Assembly (NCBI GenBank): GCA_008508345.1
Contig: QNGE01003680.1
Location: 1-64,000 of the forward strand
Length of the DNA: 64,000 nt
Reading direction: 5' to 3'
Source: Paragonimus westermani
Taxonomy: Eukaryota; Platyhelminthes; Trematoda; Plagiorchiida; Troglotrematidae
How positions within the stretch are numbered: position 1 is the stretch's first letter; each line of letters opens with the position of its first letter. This document shows positions 50,429 to 62,347 of this stretch, piece after piece. A model generated the notes under the pieces. It was given only the letters and a program-made list of their open reading frames with translations. It was not told the DNA's origin and made no database searches. Made by a program: the position numbers and the translations under genes.

Positions 50429-51089
50429 CTATCCTAGTGATCAGGTGACTCAAAGTTCGGTCGAGCACATTTAGGGGTAACGGCAGAAAAGTCTTCGTGC
50501 GCGTGGCCGCACTGCCCTCCTTCGCAAAGTGTTATCTTTAACTAGAGAACACAGTCCCAACATCATCGCGACTATCTGGAATGGATTTCATTAAATCAGA
50601 CCCGCATGTGAATACTTACACACAAGCCCACACCAAACTACCTAGTTTCAGTGTTTTGTTTGTTTGCCATATAAAGAAAAACCGTGATGTACTTAATCAT
50701 CCATCACTTCGTTTGAACAAGTTTTAGACAGGGTTTTGCATCAGGTGACTGGAAACTCCATAAGATCGCAGGCCATTATCATGAGAAAATCAAAACGTCA
50801 GTCGAATGAGTGTTGAAAAACCGTGCTATCTACAGGCTTGTGCTTAGGATGTTTGAGAGCACAGAGGATGGAACATGCAGGCATTTTCCGATGACTACGT
50901 TTGCCCGAAATTGTACACCCTCCTGTGTTCATATGTGTGGCATTGATTCTTTGAACTGCGTAAAGCGAAATGATTGCCTGGACTGGGGGAGGGGGAACGT
51001 GGTAGAGTATTCACTCACTTTTTACCTAGACAGGGTTCCGTCGATGCACATGATCAGTTAACTAGGCGTAAACAGCTGGCTCCACAGGA
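50429..51089. other. Unannotated stretch
   Basis: Unique sequence following the duplication. No gene is recognised; a purine-rich GACTGGGGGAGGGGGAACG run lies near 50980-50998. Confidence 0.5.
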
Positions 51090-51401
51090 ATGAATGACGA
51101 AGCAGACTTGAAGTGGACAAACAAGTTAATGAGAGAGCTGGAATACCTCAAGTACTTGTTGCAGCTAGAACGCCGCCTTCGAATGATGCAATGTTTGTTG
51201 TGTACAAGTAGAAGAAATCTAGAGAAATTGGAATTGTCCCCAGCTCAGGCTTATTCCGTGTGTGTAGGGCTCTTAAGTAAACAGTTGGCAAGGCAGTGTT
51301 TTCCGGAAATCAAAGCAACAATACAGTCAATCATGGAAACTCCAGCTTCTCAACACATCTCCTGTAGTTACAAATGTCCAAGTCAAACAAGATACGCTTG
51401 A
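51090..51401 (+). CDS. Unidentified 103-residue frame, coiled-coil-like
   Basis: A plus-strand frame starts with ATG in a GGAATGA context just after a CTCCACAG acceptor-like site and ends with TGA. Residues 7-38 (KWTNKLMRELEYLKYLLQLE onward) are leucine- and charge-rich with heptad-like spacing, consistent with a helix or coiled coil. It then has two CxxC-like cysteines (QCLLC near residues 34-38). No family is recognised. A minus-strand frame overlaps its 3' end. It could be a terminal exon, a small single-exon gene or chance. Confidence 0.3.
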   Translation: MNDEADLKWTNKLMRELEYLKYLLQLERRLRMMQCLLCTSRRNLEKLELSPAQAYSVCVGLLSKQLARQCFPEIKATIQSIMETPASQHISCSYKCPSQTRYA

Positions 51402-52134
51402 AAACCTCAGATCTTGTGGAAACCCATAATCTCGAGCACCGCTTTCGACTATGTGTGAGTGAATACTACATCGTGGTGGCCTCGGTTCCCTGTTAACCAA
51501 GACAGGCAAGATAATATTGGTGTGTTTATCGCGCGTTATCATGTCCTTTATAGATGAGCAAAGTGCACTGTAGATGAATAAACTGGTAACAAACAACTTT
51601 GTGGTCAAATAGAGTAATGTCAAGTATACAGACGAGAAAAAGAGACCCACAAGTTTCCACACTGTGGAAAAGATTACATTAACGCTTTACAGTAAGGATC
51701 ATTTATGAAAGCTAGAGTTTGAGTAAAAACACATAAAGCGAGGCCTTCAAATGAAGTTCTTTCTTCTCAATTCCTCTTTTAAAAGCGGTAATCTCCTCTG
51801 ATGAGGTTTTATGCTATTCAGTGATTGTATTAGAAAATTTGTATTCATAGGTTAGAGTTCCATGTAAAATTAAAGGCTTGTTACAAAACTACAAATAGTC
51901 GGTACGTATGGAAGAACCTTTATCAGCAGTTCGGATAAAGGAGTAGTAGAAGTCCAGCGGTACCAATTACGCTTGTTCACGATGTACCAATAACAGCGCA
52001 TGGTCTCTGGTGTAATGTTGGACGGCATGGACCACTCTAATGGGAAGGTAAAGTTTGCACTCGACCCCCCCCCCCAACGGGATGCCATGTCACACGTGTC
52101 CTCGCCAAGGGGGACCGACATCGCACCTCGGCCA
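51402..52134. other. Unannotated stretch
   Basis: Minus-strand frames at 51327-51662 and 51870-52214 show no clear family. A C11 homopolymer lies at 52065-52075 and could be a sequencing-error hotspot that breaks the frame of the MAM-like segment to its right. Confidence 0.4.
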
Positions 52135-52490
52135 CTATAGAAGTGTTGGAAATAGATTATGACGCACGATTCTGTATGCACAGGAATTACTTGTCCATAC
52201 GTCCAAGATGTCATAGTTTATGGTTACTGTAACCAGGGGTGAGTCAGCACCATAACTACCTTTGTAGTTCTGAAACGTCTTAAATTCCTGATGTTCTGGT
52301 GACCGTCCAATTTTTGCTGTTAGCCACCAGTTCCAGAGGCAGTGTTGTATTGGGCCTTGAAAGACAACCCAAAGTTTACCCATCAGATAGGTGCGGCTTG
52401 CAAGATATACTTCATTAGGCTGCCACCCGTGCGCTTGTCGGCTGGTAGGTGATACAAGGTAAATCAAACTGCTATAATGAATAATGGCAG
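52135..52490 (-). CDS. Doubtful MAM-domain-like fragment
   Basis: A minus-strand open frame begins upstream of 52467 and runs to 52135. Its first part reads LIYLVSP, then HGWQPNEVYLAS, then GKLWVVFQGPI. This is reminiscent of the second half of an extracellular MAM domain (a W-x-x-A-x-V-x-L segment followed by F-x-V-V-F-E-G). The expected RGDIALDDI-like ending is absent, and the downstream part does not fit. A GTAGTTA donor-like site follows in the frame. It could be a decayed or partial exon of a cell-surface protein, or coincidence. Confidence 0.2.
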
Positions 52491-55400
52491 TAAGACTATC
52501 AAAGTTTTGTCATCGGTCAGAACCCGACAGAAGCTTGTATTTTTGTTTAATACTTCGTTCTTTAAACTTTGTTTTCAAAATAGTCACACAAACCGGCAGT
52601 ACAATTCAGGAGTCAACGAAGCCTGTTTCAATACTGAGGAAATGGTCTAGAGTTTAGTGCGAGAGGAACGCTAGCATTTACTTCCTAGTGTCTGCATCAC
52701 TTTTGGGTTACTATAATGACCAGTTCACCTCAATCATGCATAATCCACTGACTGTAGTGTTTCTTGTCAATCAAACATGCTAGTATTAGATTTGCGAATA
52801 GCTCTGTCAGCATCATTGAAATCTACCAAACGGTGCGGTTGTAAGTGAATGCCTGGAACACAATCTGCCAGAATATCGTAGATGTCGAATTTTTAGAAAA
52901 TGTTAGTCTATATAGTATGTCTTTACTAACTTAAACGCGGATGTTCCGTTCAATCAGTGGTATACATTTCCAGGTTCATTGGGTATACAAATTTAATGAA
53001 TGACAAAAAATGCCGATCCAATGTCTCCGTCGAATTTTGAACGACAACTATTCACAAAGTACGCCACCACAGTTGTATAGTTCAAACGTGTTATCAACTA
53101 ACACACACTATCTGCTAAACCTAGGTTATCTTCTTGAAACATATAGGAAGCCGATTTTAGATATTTTTTGGTCATTTTCTTACAGGCAAACATTCTACTA
53201 GCATTGCCTTGCACCCTGATAAGTACTTCCCACATGTAACGTTCGAAATAAGGTCAGTTGTCCGGTTGAACTAAATGAAATCACGTGAGATATACCCAGT
53301 GAACTTGGGTTAATCATGCGAAAAAGTTATTGTCTAAGCGGTCGGTTGTAGATGACCATCAAGTCACGTGGAAAACTGAAGCTAACAGGTAACGGTGTGT
53401 TATGTGTGGGTAAATCGGAACATCAAATTACACAATTTTGGAAGCTCTCAAACCATGACGTGGCTGGATTTGTAACGCTACCTTGACAATAAGTGTTTCA
53501 AACGTAAAGAAGAAATTTAAGCAAACAGATACTAATATACTTAACTTTTCAAACATATTTGTCTGCTCGAGATTAAAAATCACCTACTATGAACGGGTGA
53601 TTTCAGACTGCTATGTAACCTCCTGTGCTAGCGACTTACTGGATCTGTTAGTCCACTGAACTAATTGATACTTTCTGTTCTGATTTTGAGCAGTCTGGGA
53701 TTTCAAGCTTTTTACTACAGTTAAACTAATAAGACATTGTTACTTTTCGCTTCGTTACAGTAGTCTAACCTGTCGACGGGTGGTATTTCAGTAGGAATCC
53801 AAAATAACAGTTTTCAACAGCACATATGCTTATCTGAAATCTGGTCTCCTGTATGAGTGGCTTTCAATCAAAATTAGGTTGGCCCATCACTTGCAGACAT
53901 TCAGTTCAGCATAACATGATATATACAGTGCTTTGTATTCACAAAAACTATATTTGGGGAGATGCGGAAAGAATCCTTCAAGAACACAGTGTCCGAATGT
54001 GTCAATTCTGATTGTAGCCTTGCAATCCATCAAGTGTGTGAAGCAGTTGCAGCTAGCTGTCCCTACAACAGCTAGTTTGGTGAAGAACGTAAGGCGTCTG
54101 ATTGTGTTGAGTTTGCCAAAACGAAACGGTAAAAGAGGTTTCACTGAATTTACAAAAAGTACATTGCGTTAGTAATGTGTATACAATTTGAAAACCTTAA
54201 AATGGGTGTTATGTCCATAAAATGTGTTTCATGGATGACTTCCTGGAGGTCTGAATGCTTCGCTTCACGGCAGTTTAAATATTCCACACACCACAGTGAA
54301 AAATCAAGCATCAGAAATGATGTACTCCCAGCTCGTTCGGAAAATTAGGAAGAAAAATTACGCTGTGGGCTTCAGATCAGTAAGTGTCTGAATGAGAAAT
54401 ACACACGGTAAACCAGAGGAAACAACGCAGACAACTTTAATCCAGTCACAATCAGGGTAAATGTGTGCGCAACCGACAAGGCCATCTACTTGTATGATAA
54501 CTGTTTCGGTCCTCAACATCTTCCATCATAGCACTTTGAATAACTTCCAGTTTTACCAGAGGCCACATTTTGAATGATTGTATGAAACATCGAGATGTAT
54601 GAAGTTATCTCATGTTCGTTAACTGACTGTGACATTGAAAAAATGCGTCTGTAGTCTGTAATTTCATGATTTGCTTGTGAATTGTGCTATCCGGAACACC
54701 GCCGAAAGTGCAATACTGTGGACCATTTCTATTGATTACCTCGCTTATTTGCTGTCCGCATTCTCCAAAAAGTTGGTTGGCATATCTGAGTCATTGTTCA
54801 GCTTCGACTCTCAGTTCACAAATAACCTGCCCCTGACTGTCCGTACCGGTTCCCGAATCGTCTGTCAGACCGTTACAGTATAGCTTTCTGTATTGGCCTA
54901 GTCTGATAATTAAAATGTTCCTTAGGCAAAATTATTTCATATTTTGAAGCAAATACTCGCAATATCTCCGACAATAAAAAGCGAACCAAATGCTAACGTG
55001 AAACTACAAGTTGACATCTGCTTGCCAAATCATTACATTTTGACCAATAACTGTGTGGGTATTTTTTTCTATCTCCCCCCGAAATAACAACCTGCAGCTC
55101 CACTTATCATAGTAACAACTGAACACATTTTTGTTCGCTGAACGCCTACTGAGTGTCCATATCCAACCGAGATAGCACCATCTGGAGAACAGCTAGGCGA
55201 GGAAGAGTTCCATGGAAATCAACCACGCAGATCAATAACTACAGTTGAACTCCTTAACTTTCTGTATGTAGGGAAAGCCAGTGAGAATACCAATGGTTTC
55301 TAAACGAAACATCCTTGATCACATGCGTCTTTATCAAAATTACAACTGAATGGGCAGAATGCGGAATAAAACCAAACGCATTTGCACGCTCTACCGTGAG

Positions 55401-57194
55401 CAAGTTGAATCTGTTTTGTAACGTGTTTGGTCTATTGGACACTCCCAAGTTCACACTCTACGCAAGTTGTACACAAAACGTGTCTTCTTCGAAAAACAAT
55501 CATCACAAACGACACAAAAATTTGGAATGCTATAAAAGCATTTTCGCACCTAACGAAGCAAATGTTTGTGTAAATGACCTTGTGAACAGTAGAGTAGTAT
55601 ACGGGATAAGTTGATGTCTTGTATTGCGGAATTTTAAATAATCATGGAAACCGATAATTGATGAGTTAACTGTTAGTGCGAGGGCTGTCATCAGTTGTGC
55701 CATGTTCAGCCTAATACGGCCAAAGATCCCCAATTACTTTTCAATAGGTAATAAACGTGTTAACTGAACGGAGATCATGGTGACCAATAAATGTTATTCT
55801 CGTGCATGTTCTACACCTGTTGTGACTTTTGCCTGCTTCGCTAGACCTCGTTAGGCTGAACTCCACACTCTCAAATTCATTTATGAAGAAATCACAGCAC
55901 AAATGTTGGCTACTCGCAGCACCTTGACATTCGGAAGACCGAGTTATTAGTTCGCTCGAACTAAATAGTTCACTTTCAGCTCAGATGTACATGAGCAAAA
56001 TTTACAGTTAAAAATCGTTGAATTAATGCAGTCATTTGGTCAGTGCTGCTGCCATCCAGATCACAATGTATGGTGGTTTACCGGTGGTCAGTCAAGATCA
56101 CTGAACCAGGGTACTAAACTTGAAATCGTTCTTCCCATCTGTGTGACTGGGTTCTACAAGATCATACTGTTTGGTTAGAAAGTGTGTTATGTTCGTGGTG
56201 AGGGTCCACAAGCTAAATCACAATATGATTCATATTTACCGTGTTCGTTCTCTTAACACTAAATACGTTCAACCATGCCTTTGTTCTGTCGCTGCCACCG
56301 TTCCGTCCGGTTAACTCACGTCCGATACTAGATTTGCGACCCAAATGCAATTCGACATCTGGACTTATTTTCGTAGTCCTATACGTGTTCACTGCGAGTG
56401 ACGTACGAGTCCGGGTAGCATTCACAATTGGCAGACGTTAATCGTAAATGATACCACGTTCCTCGCTTGGAAAAACAGAACACCTAACGTAAAATTGTGA
56501 TTCGGTTTACGTGGAGTTAGACCACCCAAGGTCGTTTAAAAAAATCTTGATTAATGTTTCCACAAATGTTGTCACAGTGCGCTATCCAGAATGACAACAT
56601 ATGATTTCTGCAAACCATTTCGGCTAGGCTTTATCATCCAGTTCACCGGAAAGATATAGTGATTCTGCAGAAGGGAAATGTTGAATTACCTATCGCACCC
56701 AAGATTACATTCCATTGAGAATGTATTAGAAAACATTCTGCCTACTTATCGGTTTACTTTGCATTCGTCTAAAACTCTGGTGCATGCATGCAAGAGATAA
56801 CGGGCATATCGTTTCGAAACTCAGTGTCGTTCATGAAATTCCGTTAGTTACACTAGATCTTAGTCCGTGAGTTTCGTAGCAAAATCTCCAAAAGAGTTAT
56901 TATAAATTTTAATGAGCTGTTGTTTTCTGTGCGAGTTTTCTGACTTGTCTATTTTTGCATCTAGTTAGTTTCAAAATTCATCTGATTAAGTAGGACAGAA
57001 AAATCACCAGCTTTAAAAAAAATATTCGTTCAGCTACAGGATGAAAATATTCGATCGACTTTCAATCCCAGTGTTTACTGATCTGGTACTCGCATGTTCA
57101 GTGCGTGAAGCGTTTTTAGGACATTCAATTTACCTTAGAGTGTTCTGTCGAGCCCTGCGAAAGCACTGTCCTTTATGTAGCATAGTGTAATAAA
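52491..57194. other. Unannotated stretch
   Basis: No recognisable gene. The frames at 53887-54172 are open on both strands over the same bases, which argues against either. A small perfect hairpin (AAATCACC / GGTGATTT) lies near 53577-53604. Confidence 0.5.
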
Positions 57195-57270
57195 TACATA
57201 TATGTACACACCGATATTTTTGTGCATAAATATGGCCGCATACATGCATTTATGTGTATACATATATGTA
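57195..57270. repeat. AT-rich nested palindrome
   Basis: The arm TACATATATGTACACAC (57195-57211) pairs with GTGTATACATATATGTA (57254-57270) with one mismatch. Inside the loop CATAAAT pairs with ATTTATG. It has cruciform or hairpin potential; no element boundaries or target-site duplication were recognised. Confidence 0.7.
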
Positions 57271-59071
57271 TATATAGGTGTACGGAACCGCACAAAAATG
57301 CCCAGCATTTATAAACATTTTTTGTGAAAAGTCAAGTTTTGACTACTGCGACTTTTCCGAAAATGTTTCAGAATGCATTTTGATTGACAGAAAATTTTAT
57401 CCGCGAACCGTGCTAAGTACCAGGTACTTAACGACTACCCTTTAAAAAACGTCTGTCGATATGCACTTTGAATATTTTTACTGTAATTTCAACACCCTAC
57501 AACGACAGAATCCACTTCATCCACATAAATCAGAAAACGTTTTCAGTTTATAAGCTAAGTAGTCAGTGTGTGGAGTCGACCTGTAGGCCCATCCTTTTAA
57601 GCAGATGGCCTCTCACCGCAACCATTCCGCTAGCACGTTCAACTCAGTTTATCCGATGAATGTTGTGTCAGCCACAGGCGGGATTGTCGAAGACAAACAC
57701 CAACTTTTCGTACTTTCGCAGAGGGGCAATTTTTATTGGGTAGTATACATATGTTGAATCTGATGAAAAAACATACATAGAGCATGCCATTTTTGGTAGG
57801 AGAGTGACAAGATCATTTAAGTATATGACAATGAAATAGAATAGTAAACGCAAGTTCAATACAGACAGTGAACTCCGAACTTCCGCTTACCTTTGTAGTT
57901 CACCTCTTAACGAGTTTTGAACAATAGAGTTGATTTTGTCCACTTTTACTTCCGAGTTGTGCCTAATAGTTTGTGGTTATGATTCATTAACCTCGTACTC
58001 GGTCATGCACTGTAAAACGTTAGAGAACGGTTCACGACAACTCCGGCTGTTGGCGAATCAACAAAACGAGATGTATGCGGTACAGAACGATCTCTCTTGC
58101 ATACCTGCGACCCATCGTTTATCACGATCACGTCAAGGTTCGAAATTTAGCATTGACCCATGAGCAAAACTATCAGTAGCTGAGTGTTTTGGCTTGACTA
58201 CGTGTTAGGGTTGGCCATTCTCCGGTGAACTGTCAAGTACTCATACCGTGTCCGTTTGTCGAGCAGACTACTAGAGATGCGATATACTTTGTGTAAGACA
58301 CGTCAAGTAGAATAACCGTGAAAGTCAATAGCACAAGTAACCGTAAATTAGTACAGTCAACACAACGCAGTTAAAAATTCGACCACAGTCGCCCGGTTCT
58401 TCTGATTCTCCAGAAGTTAAACACATTTCCGTTATTGCTGATAACTTTTTTGTCAGAATCACTCAGTTCGGTTTTCGTGTTCTTTGTGAGATTGCAGTCA
58501 TTAACATGTGCGCCCAGTAACACACGACTGGTGTGAATGCGTGTGTGAGATGTCCGACGTTGCGCACGGCGGTCTTATTCCACCTACGTTGTTGAGGCTT
58601 GTTTGAGCAACTGCAAATGTGTCAGCTGTGCAATAAACTATCGCATTTCTTAGAAGTCGACCAACCTTTCGTGAAAACAGAAAATTTCCGGTATAAAACT
58701 GTTTTAGTTTTTGTAAAAACCTTAAAGGTGAAAGTGAGTCATTTAATTGTGAATGCTGCTGCCTTTCACTCTGGCAACTTTTGTCAACCTTTTCCGTACG
58801 CTTCACTCAGTTTTGAACAAAAATTGATTATTGACCTCATTTGGGCCATCACATTCGCTTGCCGTAAGTCATACTTACCTCAAAAAGGTCATTCTGAAGA
58901 CCTTCCATTTCATTGGTGTCAGACCTATTTGCTAACGATCAAATTATAGGTCTACATTTGTAGAGAGGATTATGGAAGGGCAAACAGATAAGAAAAGCGT
59001 GAACGCTTGAAATCATGCGCTTGAAATCATCGTTTTGTTGGTAGACCATCTAATTTATCGATAGATAGGGA
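57271..59071. other. Unannotated stretch
   Basis: No gene is assigned. The 116-codon plus frame at 58599-58949 has hydrophobic segments but is overlapped by an open minus frame at 58501-58806 and resembles nothing known. Confidence 0.45.
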
Positions 59072-59188
59072 ATGATGTCTGCTATCTCTGAAGAAGAGAA
59101 GGATCTTATGAACTGCATCCCACGACCACGTCTCCTTCTTCAAAAAGTTCAGAAGTCTGAATCAGCGGGTCCATCCATCATTTGTCAG
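59072..59188 (+). CDS. Candidate first exon, product unknown
   Basis: The frame opens with ATGATG at 59072 and reads MMSAISEEEKDLMNCIPRPR, then LLLQKVQKSE, for 39 codons up to CAG/GTTGTG. The charged, coding-like composition and the start suggest an initial exon, but the donor is weak. The open frame continues to 59299 with a hydrophobic, less coding-like run. No family is recognised. Confidence 0.22.
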
Positions 59189-62100
59189 GTTGTGACTTCT
59201 TTTTACAAAAGTATTCAACAACTGAACTTTATTTTTATCAGTCAAACAAATGTTGATTACGAAGATTCATTTCTAAAATTCCCTCCATTCTCTTTGTAAA
59301 TCGTCGGGCCCCTTATGAGTTCCATGATTCATTTTCAGACTGACAATACATCACTCCAGCTTGTATAATGCAATGTCACATCCTTTCTGCTTTTTGGTCG
59401 CCTTAATTGTTACAGACATAGGAGTGACGCACCTCTGAGGCCTCAGTTGATTTACAGTTACGCTAACTCATGATAGTGGTTCTACAATATGAATACAGTA
59501 TACCTCGGAAACCACTACGCAGTTCCTTGGAACCAGACAAGGGTTTGAACAACTTAAGCGGCTAGACTGAGGGGGTTACGTATAATCAAAGTTTCACACC
59601 GGTGTAACTGACTACTCCATGTGGGTTGCTGGAATCCAAGCCCAGATCTGTTTCCAAGCTGGCAGCTACCAATCAAGATCAGCAACACCACTCAACCACA
59701 GTTCAGACAAAACATGTCAAACTGCTAATCAGTACTGAGAAAATTATAACTGTGTCCCTCACCGACAGTTCCTGTCATTGTGTAACCCCGCCCGATCACG
59801 ATTCTTGGAAGGCACGAACTGCGTGTCAGTCAAGTACAGGAACAGCAGACAGATGACCGTTACCACCTGCGGCCAATCCACAACGGTGCTTCATAGATTT
59901 TCAGGACATTCCCGTCTTAGTGTGTGATCGCGTAAAGCTACGTCGCTGTTGACTGTGTTGTCTTATTTTCCACGTAATGTTCAAGTGTTTGAACCCTATC
60001 ATGACGGAATAAATGGTAGGCCCATTTACTTGCCTGTGTCCGTATGCTTGTGCTCTGCGTGGCTGAGTGTAAAGTCCACGTGCATGTCACTTTTGAATCA
60101 CTACTAGTGCGTCATACTTTACAATGCTGCTCCGCTCAGAGGCAACATCACTTCGGCAGCACAGAGCACACGTTTCCTGCAGACGAGTCAAATGTCCATT
60201 TTCAACACGGTCCTAGCCATTGATGATTGTACTCCACCTCATATTGTTCAAATATACAGTGATCACTCAACGTATCCCCCAAAAGTCACCCAAATGATTC
60301 GTTCTACTAAAGTCTTGTCCTATCACTGCTGCTGCTAAGGGCTCTTCTAGTCACAAACTGCCCAACCGCCATTCCACGACCATCCGTGAATGATTTCCAT
60401 AGAGCTGAGAGCGGTAAGTCCTGAATGTTTACCAATGAAAACAACTCCTTTGTAAGCAGTATGACTGAGTTCTCACACCATCTTTGGTTGCAGAAAGAAC
60501 TGGACAACATATTTTTCCGGGTGGCAATGCCCAGTACACAAATTGACAGGCTAAAGTATTTTTTTGGGTTCAGTAAGGAACAAGTGTCACAACTGAGTAT
60601 CATATCAAAAACGGAATTGAGTTCCAGTTCCAGACGAAACCCAAAGCTTAGACAAGGAACGTCTGTTGGTACGTTTTGCTTGTTAACTGCGAGGAGAAAT
60701 ATTCGTCCTCTTGGTAATTTATCCAGTGTACTGCCACATGAGTGTCAAAATTAAAAACCAGTGGTTTCATTCGGGTTAGAATTTTCCCCAACAGCAACCG
60801 AATAGATCTCATTGTTTGTGAGTAGAGCGAACAATTTGTTGCACTGGATGTTTTGGTAGAAACGATGAGATAACGAAGAAGATCCGCGTCACGGACCGTT
60901 CACAGACTCTTTCCCGCTGCTTTTTTAAGAGATATATGAGGTCACGGTGATGCAAGTGGTATGGTGCATGCAATTTGATTTTTACAGAGAGTGATTTATC
61001 AGGATGCATGGACAGGAGAGGGGTCGTGGCTAGAGATTCATGATGCTTGACGGAGGAGAGACTCCGGTCCAGAGATGGACGAAATGAAGATTGGAGAAGG
61101 AGGCTAGGCGCGCTACTTCATTGCGTTAACAGGTTGGAGAGCAAACGGTGGCAGAGTTTGCTGTCGAAAAAGACAGCAGGGGCGAAACAAGTGCTGTTTG
61201 ATTGTGATGCCAAATTTACTAAGTTATATGCAGTCAGGGAGTACACGGTTCATGGGGGACTGGAATGCAAATAGCCACAGAATCAAAAGACTGTGTTTAG
61301 ACTATGAAAAAGATGACAAAAATGTCAAGAAAACGGGCTTTAAAAGTGCTAGGAGTGAGTTACAAGGTGAGACGAATTGATTGAATTTTAGCTTTGAGGT
61401 AAGCTATCTGGGCATCCTGTTGGTAAAACACTTATCAGTGGATGGTAAATTCTAAAAGATATGAAAATTACAAAATGCCTGACCTATTCAAATCGAGATT
61501 CATCGAACAATGAACAATACTGTACAAGAGCTCACCAGTAGTACCTCTGAACCATGAGAAAACTGCTCGCTGACAGTCTGCAAATCCCGAAGTAAGGACC
61601 AAGAACGCTTTCCTCAGACAGTGAAGGATTTTCGAAAACTGACTTGTGCTATTTGCCCCTAAGGTCAAGCGTCGTGCAGATAGCGTGAGTGCGTCTACCG
61701 ATCATAAAATTTGTCTAATCGGGGCAAGGCTGAACCAACCGATCAATCCAGCGTAGATACATAATAGTTTCTATGCCCTGTCGGTTTGTCACCCGAAAGT
61801 TTTGAAGCCACACTTAAGTTCTGTCCGGATCACTCTTTCTGAGGTCATTCACCAAAGCCACAATGCGATGTGAGCTCAAAAGTAACGTTTCTTATTTCCC
61901 ACAGAAATTGTACGAACGACATTGTGTCTATAGTCTGGGAGATTTCTACCGCAGAGGAACTTGGTCCTCATCCTTCAGATTGTTTTTTAACAGTGGACAT
62001 CTGGCTTCTGAAGGTTATTCTCAATTTAATAGTGTTTCTTATCTGGTTAATAATTTCAGTGGAACTGATGGTGCGGCATCAAGGTGGAGCAAAGGGTATC

Positions 62101-62189
62101 ATTGGGTGGGCATCTAGGTTGAATATCTTCATTCATCCTGAAGTGCCTTCAGGTTATACCGTTGGGATTCAATTTTCTACTAACTCCAG
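59189..62189. other. Unannotated stretch
   Basis: No gene is assigned. The frames at 60307-60754 are open on both strands over shared bases. Acceptor-like sites at about 61904 (TTCTTATTTCCCACAG) and 62056 (TTAATAATTTCAG) precede overlapping frames. One of these (LLKVILNLIVFLIWLIIS, about 62000-62055) would make a single membrane span, but it does not connect convincingly to the exon at 62190. Confidence 0.4.
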
Positions 62190-62347
62190 TCTCTATTTTG
62201 GACAACTGGTTAGGCAATTATACCAATGTAGTGACCATTATGGCTTTCCTGCAATTGGTTGGCGTCTGTTGTTTTGTTCTTCACAAAACGGCGAAGTACG
62301 GCAGTGAAAGCTGGTACACATTCGCTGAATTTCGACTACCACGGTAG
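62190..62347 (+). CDS. Possible tetraspanin-like last exon
   Basis: A strong acceptor with an embedded branch-point-like sequence (TTTTCTACTAACTCCAG) precedes 62190. The frame enters with two bases of a codon and runs to TAG at 62345-62347, about 51 residues. It reads ILDNWLGNYTNVV, then TIMAFLQLVGVCCFVLHKTA, then a short polar tail. An amphipathic L-x-x-W-L segment followed by a hydrophobic span with F-L-Q-L-V-G-V-C-C and a short cytoplasmic tail is typical of the fourth membrane span of tetraspanins, which organise membrane protein complexes on the cell surface (and the fluke tegument). The cysteine motifs of the large extracellular loop should lie in upstream exons, which I did not find. 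It could be another membrane protein. Confidence 0.35.

Noticed and set aside
56770..56800. GGTGCATGCATGCAAG as a possible spliced-leader end
   Set aside because: Only the terminal GCATG resembles flatworm spliced leaders; no donor, Sm site or 5' leader sequence is present.
61863..62307. Two long overlapping plus-strand frames upstream of the tetraspanin-like exon, one with a TM1-like segment
   Set aside because: The hydrophobic run is too close to the last-span exon for the extracellular loops to fit, and the frames conflict with each other.
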